NCBI GenBank assembly: GCA_903858115.1
Contig: CAIOHR010000033.1
Span: forward strand, 27,608 to 91,607
Length of the DNA: 64,000 nucleotides
Direction: 5' to 3'
Source of the DNA: an uncultured Pirellula sp.
GTDB lineage: Bacteria; Planctomycetota; Planctomycetia; Pirellulales; Pirellulaceae
In this document: positions 17,870 through 28,100 of the stretch, one piece after another
Layout of the letters: each line of letters opens with the position of its first letter
Numbering within the stretch: the stretch's first letter is position 1
Position numbers and translations under genes: made by a program
The notes under the pieces: generated by a model
What the model saw: only the letters and a program-made list of their open reading frames with translations
Databases searched by the model: none
Told to the model about the DNA's origin: nothing

Positions 17870-18073
17870 TGTTAAATATCAGCCTCTGAAGGATGGAAGG
17901 GCGACGAGGACCGTAGCGAGTCTGAAAAACGTAAGGTTTGTGTCACCCCTCCGGGGTTCAGACGTCAGGTGGGAACCGGTCACCTGGGGTTGGCACCCTC
18001 ATCATTACCTACATTTTGATTCAATCTAGAATTCTAACTCCCTTGAAATCAAACGAAAACCCTGCGATTTTCT

Positions 18074-18267
18074 CCCCCTCGCCCCTTTTAGGGGAGAGGG
18101 GGCCGGGGGGGTGAGGGGTAGAGTTGTCAGCAACAAATCTCCGGTTCAGTGACTTGTTCAGATCCTTTGAGCAGGGCAAGGCCTTGCGCGTGCAACTAAA
18201 AACCCAATCAAAACACAGCGCAAAACCCCTCACCCCCAGCCCCTCTCCCCTAAAAGGGGCGAGGGGA
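18074..18267. repeat. Inverted pair of GC-rich repeats
   Basis: Arms 18074-18118 and 18226-18267 are reverse complements with only a few differences. Each contains its own small stem-loop (ccccttttaggggag). The spacer of about 108 bases is AT-richer and non-coding. Confidence 0.75.
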
Positions 18268-18298
18268 GCAAAAACAAAAAGATATGGGTAATGACAAG

Positions 18299-18317
18299 GC
18301 TAGCGCCCATCGGCTCA
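18299..18317 (-). repeat. Copy 2 of the 19-bp dispersed repeat
   Basis: gctagcgcccatcggctca is the exact reverse complement of 1951-1969. It lies just outside the GC-rich inverted pair. Confidence 0.6.
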
Positions 18318-18392
18318 GTCGATCAGCAGTTTCCCTAGGCGTCGGGAGGGGGACGTTGGTGGCAATCAGCGAGAAGTGTCCTTTTCCCCTGG

Positions 18393-21300
18393 CTATTTCT
18401 TTCGTAGGGTGGACAAATACTCGACGAGATCGACTAGCCCTTGTTCACTGACGAGCTCTGCCAAATTCTCTGGCATCAGCGATTTGTCAAGTTTCTTCAG
18501 TTCGGCAATATTGGCTTTCGGAACCGATCGATCGATTCCCTTCGCATCCTTGAGGGTGATCGCTTCTGCGGTTTCGGAAACCTTCAGTCCCGTAATGACC
18601 TCGTCATCCTCTGTCCTCACCGCATACGATTCAAAGTTATGACTGATGCCAGCACTCGGCGCTAAAATCGAAATGTACAAAGCATCCTTGGATAGCTTGC
18701 TTCCGATTTCCGTCAAACTGGGGCCTACATTCTTTCCCTCTGTACCCACGACGTGGCACTGTGAACAAGTGGAAACACTGGAGTATAACTTTCTGCCTTC
18801 GGCGACATTTCCTTTCCGTTTCACCAACACTTCTACAGCTGGAAGCGAACTGCTGATCGACTTCACCGTAGGAAACAACTCCTCTGCCGCTTTCTTGATC
18901 GCCGGATTCGCAGAACTGCGGAGACTAGAACCGATGAGAAGCATGGCGTCCGTCGGAAGCTTGGATTGTTTGGCTAACGAAATGAGCGACTCGTGAAAGC
19001 CTTTATTGCGTGACATGGCGACAGCGGCCTCCACTCGGATCGACTTGCTAACCTCCTCCGATGCCAAGAGCGATTCTTGCAGTTCAAGCAGATCTTTTCG
19101 ATTGCTCAAAGCAATAATCCGACTCAACGCCAGCGTCGCTTCGTCTGGTTCCTTGACACTAAGCTGCTGCTTCCATTTCGCACGCGTACCAACATCCGAT
19201 GCGGCCAAGTCAATCGCTTGAAGTGCATTCGTCGAAACGCCCCACGCTAATGCTTTCTCGGTCAAATGTTCCGAGAAGCCATTCACCTGGAGTTTGCTGA
19301 TCACTTTGAGTTGAATTGGATCATCTGGAATGGTGGCCAAGTATCGTTTCACGGCGGCGCTGAGCTTTGGATCAGTACTGATGTCCACATTGTCGAGACG
19401 CATCAGGGCTTCGACGACAATCTTATCTTTTGTCTGTAGTTGATCGCTGTTGGCGAGACTCAATAGTGTCTTCAAAGCGGGATCCCTAAACTCTTTCGCT
19501 TGAAAATCTAAAGCTCGGAAGAATGCAGGGACAAACTCCTGTTGGATCTTTGGATTGCGCAAAGCGTCAGCCTGCAATTGTGACGCCCGACTTCCTCTCG
19601 CTCGCCAAATAACTTGTTCTCTCGCTTCGAGAGACATGGCACGACTGACTTTCTCCCACGCTGCCATGCATTCGTCCCAACGATCCATCGCAGCAATTCC
19701 TAGGCTCTCAAGGAACCATCGGTCTTTTCCATCGTGCTTGGTGGCGAGGCTCGCCCACAGTGCCGGCATTTCTTCGGACTTATCTTCGCGAAGAGCGACG
19801 CAAAGTTCTCGAAGAACGGCAGACTCTTTGTCTTGTAACAATTTCGAAGCAAAACTTGCGGGAGCCATTTTTGCTTGACGGGCGATTCGGATTCCGGTGA
19901 TGCGAACATCTCGATCACCATCAGCCATCGCCTGTTGTACCACTTCGGATGGAGTCATGATCTTTGCCAGAACCCAGAGGGCACGGGCGCGAATTCTCGG
20001 GTTGGAATCTGAAGACAATTTTTGTAGGTCAGGCACGGCGGATCTACCCATCTTGACCAACGCTTGAAACGCCATAAACCTGGCCGAATGATTTGGGTTC
20101 TTCAGGGAAAGACATGCGCCAGCGGCCGTGGTGAAGTCAAATGTTGGAACATCATAGGTGGTGCCGGGTGGAGCGATGCGGAAGAGTCGTCCACGTTCCA
20201 TATCTTCCATGGCATGGCCACCCACCCCTGGATCGTACCAATCGGACACGAATAACGATCCATCGGGAGCGACACACACATCTGCCGGCCGGAACCATCG
20301 ATCGAATTCACCGACTGCAATGTTCTCAATCTCTGCTGAGTAACCCGCACCCTCTGGCTTTGCAATGTACGCGCGGACGACATTGGGACCGGCATCGCAA
20401 TGAATCACTTGGTTCCTGAACTTCTCAGGAAGGAGCGAACCCTCATACACGGTGATTCCTGTCGGCGAGCCTGCCCCGGTGATCAGTAGATTGGGAACGA
20501 CGCCAGGATCATTGAGATGCCAATGCCGTCTCGGGATCTCCGGTTCCCAATTCGCTCGTTCGGCTTGCCAACCTGCGCCCGTCAATTCATCCACATAACC
20601 ATAGTTGCCGAACTCCATCACATAGTTGATTCGCGTGGCTCGATTTCCGTCATCATCGTTGTCGGATTGCCACAACGAGCCAAAGGAATCCAAGGCTACT
20701 TCGTAGTTGTTTCGGAAATTATGACCGAGCACTTCCATATTGCTCAGATCTTCATTGCAACGAAACACCATGCCTTGTCGATAGGGTTTTCCTGAATCGT
20801 TGATGTCTCGCCCCCAACGATCTTGAATAGGATTTCCGTTCGCATCGCATAGTCGATGCCCCGTGTTTCCATAATTGAAATAAAGCTTGCCATCCGGACC
20901 AAAAACAAACGAGTGCACCGAATGGTCGTGCTGCGGATCTCCTGTTTTTGTCAGGATAGCGGTCTTCTTGTCTGGTACATCATCGCCATTTTCATCCACG
21001 AACTCCCAGACATACGGAGCAGCGCTCACGAGAACTCGATTGCCCATAACGCACAAACCCAATGCTGAATCAATGTCTCGTCCCTGATAAAAAACCTTGG
21101 ATGTATCGACAACACCGTCGTGGTTGGTATCCTCCAATATCAGGATTCGATCTCCTTCTTTGCGATCGTCTTTGTGGCGTCGATAATTGACGACCTCGCA
21201 TGCCCAGATTCTACCTTTATGATCGATATCGATATTGGTAAGGCTCTTCAGCATCGGTTCCGATGCAGCCAAGGAAGCTTGCAATCCTGGCGCAACCAAT

Positions 21301-22778
21301 AGACCTGCGACGGCGTTTTCTGGAGCGTGTCCTGGTGATGCGACCTCTCCTCCCCAATCGTTGAGTCCTTGAGGAACACCCTCAGCAGCAATATGAAATC
21401 GCACCGATGTGACGGATCCATCGTTTTGGGAAACCCCACCATCATCTAGGGCACACGACACGGAGAGTTTGTCATACCCCTCCGGGAGTTCGAAACCGAT
21501 CACGCTGGTTGCATGCGTCCCGATGCCATTGACTGATTTGTTACGAACGAGCATCGGACCGCCGCCAGCATTTGCGTTTTTGCGGACATTGCCCCATTCA
21601 GAACTTGCCTCAAACCAATTCAAATCGAGAAGCGACTTCTCACCCTTTGAACCCACCAGTTTCGGTTCCACCCAATTGGCCCAGTCGAATCCCATGCCAT
21701 CTCGTCCAGCCGTTACGATCAAATAGAGTTTCTTCACTCCACGGATATCCGCTTCCACATCGATCTGATGCCTCGATGTTTTGTTGTTGATTGTTTGCGA
21801 GGTGAAAAGCACTTTTCCTTTTGCATCTGCTTTCGGTTGCGAGTTTGTGGAAATCAGCTTGAATTCTTCCGCAATCTGCTTTGCATCAAACTTCGCGGGT
21901 ACCGATTCGTCTTGGTTCTCTTTCAATTGCTCGACGGTAAGAGGCGCAACCAGCGCGCCATCTGTAGGAATGTTTGCATGGGCAGCCCATAAGATCGCGT
22001 TGGCGACCAATTTCGTTTGCTCGGTTCGTCCCCAATTCCAATGGAAGTGTCCTCCGGTGAAACCAAAAGATCGGCCGCCGTTCGGTCTCTCGGTCGCCCA
22101 AGCGACGTGTTGCAATTCTCCGCGTGCAACCTCTGCGCGTACGGTCGGATTACCGCTATGAGGTCCATCTGGGCGATTCATGGTGCTCGCAGGAGGGACG
22201 GCCGAAAGAATGGGAGTCACATTCTTCATTCCTTCTGGGAACCGCATATGGAAGTACCATTCGTCTCGCGTTTCAAAGGGCTTCACGCCAGACGTTATCG
22301 GGTGAACGGGAAGTTTTTCGAACTTGGCATCCCAATGAGGATTCACCGACCAGTGCGTTTCAAAGTATCCGCCCAACCATTGCAAAAATTCCGGGCCACC
22401 ACGATCCTTCGGCACTTCGACTCCATAATGGAGGCAAATGAAACCTACCCCTCGATCGATCTGTTGCTTTAATCGCGGCAGATGAGCCAACGAAGGATGA
22501 CCGCCACCACCGTCCGAATAAATCACGATCGCATCTGCACGATCCAACGCAGAATCGTCTTCGGGCCAACCATTTCGAATCACTTCGCAACGAACATTTG
22601 GGTCTGTGCGTTGCACGACTTCGGCCAGAACTTTTGAACCGGCAAAGTGTTCATGCGAGCCATAATTGTGACTGGGTTTTCCCGCGATAAATACAATGTT
22701 CTTGGGTTTTGCTTGGGAATAACCTATGGTCGGTAGCAAAACCGTGGCAACGAACGCGAAACAGAAAATGGTTCTCAT
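18393..22778 (-). CDS. ThuA-NPCBM-PVC dehydrogenase-haem mosaic protein
   Basis: This exported protein has 1461 residues, starting at ATG 22778 so that a signal peptide (TIFCFAFVATVLLPTIGYSQA) is at the N terminus; ORF codons upstream lack one. Domains in order: ThuA-like (about 25-270, with GGGGHPSL and CLHYGVEVP), NPCBM-type carbohydrate-binding module (about 325-480), PVC-type membrane-bound-dehydrogenase propeller (about 490-880, EVVNYRRHKDDRKEGDRI), a HEAT-like helical region (about 890-1290), and a C-terminal cytochrome-type domain with CSQCH (about residue 1335). A sugar oxidation role with electron transfer through the haem is inferred. Its neighbours are other exported scavenging enzymes. 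Confidence 0.85.
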   Translation of the reverse strand: MRTIFCFAFVATVLLPTIGYSQAKPKNIVFIAGKPSHNYGSHEHFAGSKVLAEVVQRTDPNVRCEVIRNGWPEDDSALDRADAIVIYSDGGGGHPSLAHLPRLKQQIDRGVGFICLHYGVEVPKDRGGPEFLQWLGGYFETHWSVNPHWDAKFEKLPVHPITSGVKPFETRDEWYFHMRFPEGMKNVTPILSAVPPASTMNRPDGPHSGNPTVRAEVARGELQHVAWATERPNGGRSFGFTGGHFHWNWGRTEQTKLVANAILWAAHANIPTDGALVAPLTVEQLKENQDESVPAKFDAKQIAEEFKLISTNSQPKADAKGKVLFTSQTINNKTSRHQIDVEADIRGVKKLYLIVTAGRDGMGFDWANWVEPKLVGSKGEKSLLDLNWFEASSEWGNVRKNANAGGGPMLVRNKSVNGIGTHATSVIGFELPEGYDKLSVSCALDDGGVSQNDGSVTSVRFHIAAEGVPQGLNDWGGEVASPGHAPENAVAGLLVAPGLQASLAASEPMLKSLTNIDIDHKGRIWACEVVNYRRHKDDRKEGDRILILEDTNHDGVVDTSKVFYQGRDIDSALGLCVMGNRVLVSAAPYVWEFVDENGDDVPDKKTAILTKTGDPQHDHSVHSFVFGPDGKLYFNYGNTGHRLCDANGNPIQDRWGRDINDSGKPYRQGMVFRCNEDLSNMEVLGHNFRNNYEVALDSFGSLWQSDNDDDGNRATRINYVMEFGNYGYVDELTGAGWQAERANWEPEIPRRHWHLNDPGVVPNLLITGAGSPTGITVYEGSLLPEKFRNQVIHCDAGPNVVRAYIAKPEGAGYSAEIENIAVGEFDRWFRPADVCVAPDGSLFVSDWYDPGVGGHAMEDMERGRLFRIAPPGTTYDVPTFDFTTAAGACLSLKNPNHSARFMAFQALVKMGRSAVPDLQKLSSDSNPRIRARALWVLAKIMTPSEVVQQAMADGDRDVRITGIRIARQAKMAPASFASKLLQDKESAVLRELCVALREDKSEEMPALWASLATKHDGKDRWFLESLGIAAMDRWDECMAAWEKVSRAMSLEAREQVIWRARGSRASQLQADALRNPKIQQEFVPAFFRALDFQAKEFRDPALKTLLSLANSDQLQTKDKIVVEALMRLDNVDISTDPKLSAAVKRYLATIPDDPIQLKVISKLQVNGFSEHLTEKALAWGVSTNALQAIDLAASDVGTRAKWKQQLSVKEPDEATLALSRIIALSNRKDLLELQESLLASEEVSKSIRVEAAVAMSRNKGFHESLISLAKQSKLPTDAMLLIGSSLRSSANPAIKKAAEELFPTVKSISSSLPAVEVLVKRKGNVAEGRKLYSSVSTCSQCHVVGTEGKNVGPSLTEIGSKLSKDALYISILAPSAGISHNFESYAVRTEDDEVITGLKVSETAEAITLKDAKGIDRSVPKANIAELKKLDKSLMPENLAELVSEQGLVDLVEYLSTLRKK

Positions 22779-23062
22779 AAATAACTCGCCGGAGGGGACG
22801 CTGACGGAAACGTTTTGGTAGGGTGCAGCCAGTGCTGCCATGGATCAGCCGCAATCGATCGCGGAAGGGAAATTGTCATCCATTAAGCTGCAACGTGCAA
22901 CGGATCGCGAGGCTGAATCGCTGGCTTTCCAACACTTTCTGGTATTCGATTTTTTGCTCTAGCATCTCCGGGCTGTACTTTGATATCGTCACTCAGGCTT
23001 GTATTGACCGATGTCAGTACGCATAACGCATATCGACTGCTACGTCCGGAACCGATCTGAGG

Positions 23063-23806
23063 ATGGATTTACCCTCCGTGCAGAAAACCTCCAAAACAAA
23101 ACTATCTCGGACAGTTTCCGGAATCGCGCTGGCGTTCTCGATGTACTGCACTGGTTGTATGGACGGTCCGTTCTACGAGCTGAAAAAGCTGAACCCAATC
23201 ATTCGCGAGCAATGGCGAAAAGATCGCGAACGAGGTATTCCTCTTTTTCACGATCGACTCGAAGACTATAGAACGTTGCAAACGTCGATTCGCAATTATT
23301 CCGACGAGGAAAAAGCTCGCTACGTCCAATTATTGAACGATACCGCCAAAACAGAAACCAGCCCAGAGATTCGGCGAAACATCGCACTGACTCTTGCAGA
23401 GGTTATCGATCGAGAAGACGCATTGGACGGCGTGCTCCGGTTGTCTCAGGACAAAACGGAGAAAGTTCGAATGGAAGCCGCCAAAGCGCTTCGTGGCAGC
23501 GGCACAGCCAAATCGAAAGACGCATTGCTAGCCATGGCGACTAGCGATAGGAGCAATGCCGTCAAGCTACTAGCGATCGAATCCCTAGGTACCCATCAAG
23601 CGGACGACGTCAAAGCGTTTCTGACGAAACAACTCAGTGCACCATCGCCCGCAACGCAGCATCATGCCATCCTCGCGCTTCGTGACTACACAGGTACAGA
23701 CCTGGGTGGTGATGTCGCCAAATGGAAAAAATACATGAATGGCGAAGAAGTTGAACCCGACGAACCGTCGTTTATCGCCAATCCTCTCAAGTATATCTGG
23801 CGTTAA
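23063..23806 (+). CDS. HEAT-repeat lipoprotein
   Basis: In 247 residues an N-terminal hydrophobic segment ends in a lipobox-like FSMYCTGC, so the mature protein is probably anchored by a lipidated cysteine. The rest is alpha-helical with HEAT repeats (EIRRNIALTLAEVID, KVRMEAAKALRGSG, NAVKLLAIESLGTH, ATQHHAILALRDYTG). HEAT repeats scaffold protein contacts; no enzymatic motif is seen. It is transcribed alone between two minus-strand genes. Planctomycetes carry similar lipoproteins, but the partner is unknown. Confidence 0.75.
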   Translation: MDLPSVQKTSKTKLSRTVSGIALAFSMYCTGCMDGPFYELKKLNPIIREQWRKDRERGIPLFHDRLEDYRTLQTSIRNYSDEEKARYVQLLNDTAKTETSPEIRRNIALTLAEVIDREDALDGVLRLSQDKTEKVRMEAAKALRGSGTAKSKDALLAMATSDRSNAVKLLAIESLGTHQADDVKAFLTKQLSAPSPATQHHAILALRDYTGTDLGGDVAKWKKYMNGEEVEPDEPSFIANPLKYIWR

Positions 23807-23893
23807 ACGCAATACAGTTCAATGAATGTAGTGGAAGTCGCCCGACTTCCTGTAACGCTGGGATCTCTGGCGCGACTTCTAAGAAGAAGTGGG

Positions 23894-25072
23894 CTATGGC
23901 AGTCTGTATGTTTCCTGGAGTTTGTCCGCTCCGCCCGTCAATGCTTCGAGGGTAAAGCGTACAAATCGAATCTCCGAATGACCAGGTTCATACAGTACAC
24001 CGAAACTACCGTCGCGAAGTACAGTGATTTCAGAATAGGCTGAATCGCCGGGATCGATGACCCTTCCTTCGCTCCAGGATTCACCTCCGTCGTAGCTGAT
24101 TCGAGCCGCTAGGTTCTTGCGGCCTTTGATCGATGCTGCATTGCAAAAGATCAGCCGATCTTTGGAGTATCCATCTCTCTGCGAAGTGTATTGAAGAATA
24201 CAAGCGTTGCACTGAGGGTCGGGCAAATGCAATTCATCGGAACCCTTCCAGGTAAGTCCATTGTCCAAAGAGCGATGCACGAATCGCTTGCCAGGAACGA
24301 TTCGGGAGTTGACTATCAAGGAACCGTCGTGCAATTGCACGACTTTGGATTCGTCACCGGGGCTTACTTCGCAAAACGACTTCCACGTGTTGCCATGATC
24401 GAGGCTTGCGAACAAAGTAACTCCTTTACCGACCCGAACATAGTTATGAAGCAACACACCGTCGAGTGTTTGAATACCTCGACCTGAGGTTACGAATTTA
24501 AAGCTGCTCTTTAATTCGGGGCCTGCCACTTGGTCGGTAAAGTCGATCGGCTTCTCCCACGTCTTGCCATGATCGGAGCTCTTTTGAACGTAAAACCGAA
24601 ACTCCTGATTGGCGATGTCGCGAACCATGTAATTGTAAAAACAGAAGATGTTCCCGTTGCTTGAATCGAGCAACAGTGATGGGTCGCTACACCCGCCGTC
24701 CTCGACATGCTCTAGCAATTCGATCGGGGTCCAAGTGATTCCATTGTCGATACTTCGGCGAAAGACGATATCGATCGATCGCTGCGGTTTGAGGTCCGCA
24801 GCTGACTTTCGACGCGCATCACACGCTGCGATCAAGTCCCCATTCTTTGCCGTGATGATCGCTGGGATCCGATAGGTATGAGTTCCCTCGGTCCCAGAAA
24901 CAAACAATGCCTTGCTATCCGAAAGCTCCAAAGGTTCCTTCGGCAGTTGGTTGGTGGTACTAGGGGGCGAAGTTGGCGGTTTTTCCGCTAGCAGTGACGT
25001 GCACCCGAAGAGAGACCACGTGGCGATGGCAAGAAAGGTGGTTGGGCAAAGCTGGCAATTTCGTGTTCGCAT
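23894..25072 (-). CDS. Sialidase-family (GH33-like) glycosidase
   Basis: The 392-residue protein has a signal peptide that may be a lipoprotein signal (WSLFGCTSLLAE). The catalytic pattern is good: YRIPAIITA supplies the first arginine of the triad, LIAACDARRKSAAD the acid/base aspartate, and DSAYSEITVL the late Glu/Tyr segment. Five Asp boxes are present (SIDNGITW, SSDHGKTW, SLDHGNTW, SLDNGLTW, SYDGGESW). It probably removes sialic acid or a related sugar from external glycans. It is divergent from the kinase gene, and the 118-base gap between them must hold both promoters. Confidence 0.85.
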   Translation of the reverse strand: MRTRNCQLCPTTFLAIATWSLFGCTSLLAEKPPTSPPSTTNQLPKEPLELSDSKALFVSGTEGTHTYRIPAIITAKNGDLIAACDARRKSAADLKPQRSIDIVFRRSIDNGITWTPIELLEHVEDGGCSDPSLLLDSSNGNIFCFYNYMVRDIANQEFRFYVQKSSDHGKTWEKPIDFTDQVAGPELKSSFKFVTSGRGIQTLDGVLLHNYVRVGKGVTLFASLDHGNTWKSFCEVSPGDESKVVQLHDGSLIVNSRIVPGKRFVHRSLDNGLTWKGSDELHLPDPQCNACILQYTSQRDGYSKDRLIFCNAASIKGRKNLAARISYDGGESWSEGRVIDPGDSAYSEITVLRDGSFGVLYEPGHSEIRFVRFTLEALTGGADKLQETYRLP

Positions 25073-25196
25073 AATCGGTAAATTTATGGGATCTTGGCAT
25101 TTCGCGCGCGTGATTTTTTAAAAAAGAATGAAAAACCCGCAAATCGTGATAGTCTCTTCGGTGAAATCTCGCTGGTGTTAGTAGGAGGTTATGAGG

Positions 25197-28100
25197 ATGA
25201 ACGAAGAAGAACTTTTTGAGCAGGCATTAGAAACGCCAGAGGCTGATCGAGCGGCGCTGCTCGATCGATTATGCGCTGACAACCCAGCATTGCGGGAACG
25301 CATTGAGAAGCTGCTTGCCGCGCACATGTCTTCCGCATTCAATTTCGATCCGACCTTGCAGGGCCCAAGTGATGGAACTGCGGCCGAAGATGTCAGAACG
25401 TTTGCAATGCCAACGAATTCTACCGACCCGAATCTTAACGCGGTTCTTGGAGAAAAGTACAAGCTGCTCCAATCCATCGGTGAAGGTGGAATGGGCAATG
25501 TCTATCTCGCCTCGCAAACGCAGCCCGTGAAGCGAATGGTCGCGGTCAAGGTCGTTAAGGCTGGCATGGATTCGAAAGCCATATTGGCTCGGTTCGAAGC
25601 CGAACGTCAAGCGTTGGCCATGATGGAACACCCCAACATCGCGAAAGTGCTGGATGCAGGTAGCACCGAACAAGGGCGTCCGTACTTTGTGATGGAGTTG
25701 GTCAAAGGAACACCGATCACTCAGTTTTGCGATGAACACAAACTGACACCGAAGGAGCGTTTGGAACTTTTCTTGCCCGTTTGCGAAGCGATCCAACACT
25801 CTCACCAAAAGGGGATCATTCATCGCGACATCAAGCCTTCCAATGTTTTGGTCGCGATGTACGACGATCATGCTGTACCCAAGGTGATCGACTTTGGAGT
25901 TGCCAAGGCTACAGGTCAATCGCTCACCGATTTGAGCATGGTCACAGGATTTGGCGCTTTAGTGGGTACGCCGGAGTATATGTCTCCGGAACAGGCTAGC
26001 CTCAACAACATGGATATCGATACACGATCGGACGTGTACTCTCTGGGAGTTTTGCTCTACGAGCTGCTCAGTGGACATACGCCGGTTGATCGAAAGAGCC
26101 TTGAGAAGGCCGCTATCTACGAGATCCTTCGAATCGTACGAGATGTCGATGCGCCACGGCTGAGTGCTAAACTGAGTTCGATTGATACATTGCCAAACGT
26201 TGCCGCGAATCGAAAAACGGAACCAAGAAAACTCACGAACATTTTCCGAGGCGAGCTCGATTGGGTTTTGCAAAAGGCCTTGGAGAAAGATCGATCACGC
26301 AGATATGCAACAGCCAACGGCTTAGCACGGGATATTCAACGCTATTTGGCTGATGAAATAGTGGAAGCGCGTCCGCCGAGTACAGCCTATCGACTGACAA
26401 AGTTTGTGAGGCACCATAAGGGGCAGGTACTCGCAGCGAGCCTCGTGTTCTTGGCTTTGATGGCAGGCATGGCTGGAACGACCTGGGGATTGTTTCGCGC
26501 AGAAGAACGCAGAGTCGAGGCCGAGAGAGCACGCGCGAACGAAGCTACACAGCGCGTTATCGCCGAAGCGAACGAGGCCAAAGCGATCGAGGCAAAGGAA
26601 GAAGAAGCTCGGCAACGCACTCTAGCGGATGCTGCTAAGATGCGGGCCATCGAGTTCAAGAATAAAGCCCTCCAAGCACTTCGAGCCACAACAAGCGAGG
26701 ATGTTGAAAAGCTGATCGGCGAGAAAAAGGAACTGACAGCGAACGAAAGAGCCTATCTGGAAGCGATCGCCAAACGGTGGCAAGCATTTGCCGCACAGGA
26801 AGGTACCGATTTGGAAGCAAGAAGCCTCAGTGGTGAGGGACACTTTCGTGTTGCGGACCTATGGGACATTCTTGGGAAGCAAGAAGAATCTGTCGATGAG
26901 TTAGAGAAGGCGGAAACAGTTTATTCGAAACTCATGGAGGAGTTCCCGGCTTCAGTGGAAAGCTCCATGTCATTGGCCAGCACCTACAACAACCTCGGGA
27001 TTTGGCTCAAAAACCTTGGACGTAATGAGGAGTCGTTGGACAAGTATCTGAAAGGGCTCGCGATTCAAAAGAAACTGACTGCCGAGTATCCTGACGACCC
27101 CGATCATCGTGAAGGTTTAGCGAACACCTATAGCAACTTGGCAGTGTACTACGAGGCTCTAGGTAAATCCCTTGAAGCGAGCGAGAGTTTTCGTGAGTCA
27201 TTACTCTTGGAAGAGAAGCTCGTTGCGGACTTTCCTGGACGGACCATCTACAGAAAGAATCTTGCTACTACCTTCAGTAACCTTGGTTCGACACTGATGA
27301 AAAATGGAAAGCTCGACGAGGCCAGGGAACAATGCCGAAAGGGATTAGCGATTCGCGAGAAGTTACTCTCGGAGTTTCCCAAACAGTTAGAATTCCAAAA
27401 AGATCTAGCAGCGAGTCACAATAACTACAGCAACTTACTCAGTCTAATGGGAAACGCGACGGAATCGGTTGAGCAAGTACGCAAGAGTGTTGCTATCTCG
27501 AAGAAGCTTTCCATGGACTACCCATCGATTCCTAGTTACAGCGAGTCGTTGGCACGTGGTTATAGCAATATGGGAATCGAGCTAGTCAAGCTCGGTAAAT
27601 CGAATGAGGCAGAGTCTGCCTATCGAAACGCTTTGGAAATCAAGGAGGATTTAGCAAGAGATTTTCCCAAGGTACCAGAATATCAACAAGAGTTGGCAGT
27701 CACGCATCGAAAGTTTGGCGAACTTCTTACGCGAAGGGACAAAGACCGAGAGGCACTTGAGCAGTATCGCAAAGGATTGAAGGTCATTGAAAAACTGGCC
27801 CTCGAACACACCAACGTTCCGGACTATCAGAGAGATCTTGCCGCGACATGTTACGTGTTGGGGAATTTCGTCAATGATTTCAAGGATGGTCCCAAGAGAT
27901 CCGAACCCTATTATCGATTAGCGTTATCCACGTATGAGAAGCTCACCGCGGAGTTCCCTGAGCAACGTTTGTACCGTGACGATATCGCCAAGGTGCATTA
28001 TGAATTGGGGAATGCTTTGTTCAGCATGCAAAAGAGAGCAGAGGCAGAAGAACAATACCTCAAGGGAATTGCAGTCAGAGAGAAGCTCGTCTTGGACTTT

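Larger units (their letters stand above)
17720..18392. other. Repeat-rich intergenic gap, no gene
   Basis: The gap lies between the convergent GDPD and ThuA/haem genes. It holds a near-palindromic hairpin (17746-17764), a 23-bp inverted repeat (17807-17869), two inverted copies of a GC-rich element (18074-18118 and 18226-18267) and the second copy of the 19-bp repeat. The 70-codon minus frame here includes PLSPKRGEGE, a translation of the repeat and not a protein. Confidence 0.6.

Noticed and set aside
18021..18233. Minus-strand frame of 70 codons that contains PLSPKRGEGE
   Set aside because: It is the translation of a GC-rich repeat, a well-known spurious protein pattern.
25269..25919. Minus-strand frame of 216 codons opposite the kinase domain
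   Set aside because: It lies within intact kinase motifs on the other strand and shows no family pattern or ribosome site.
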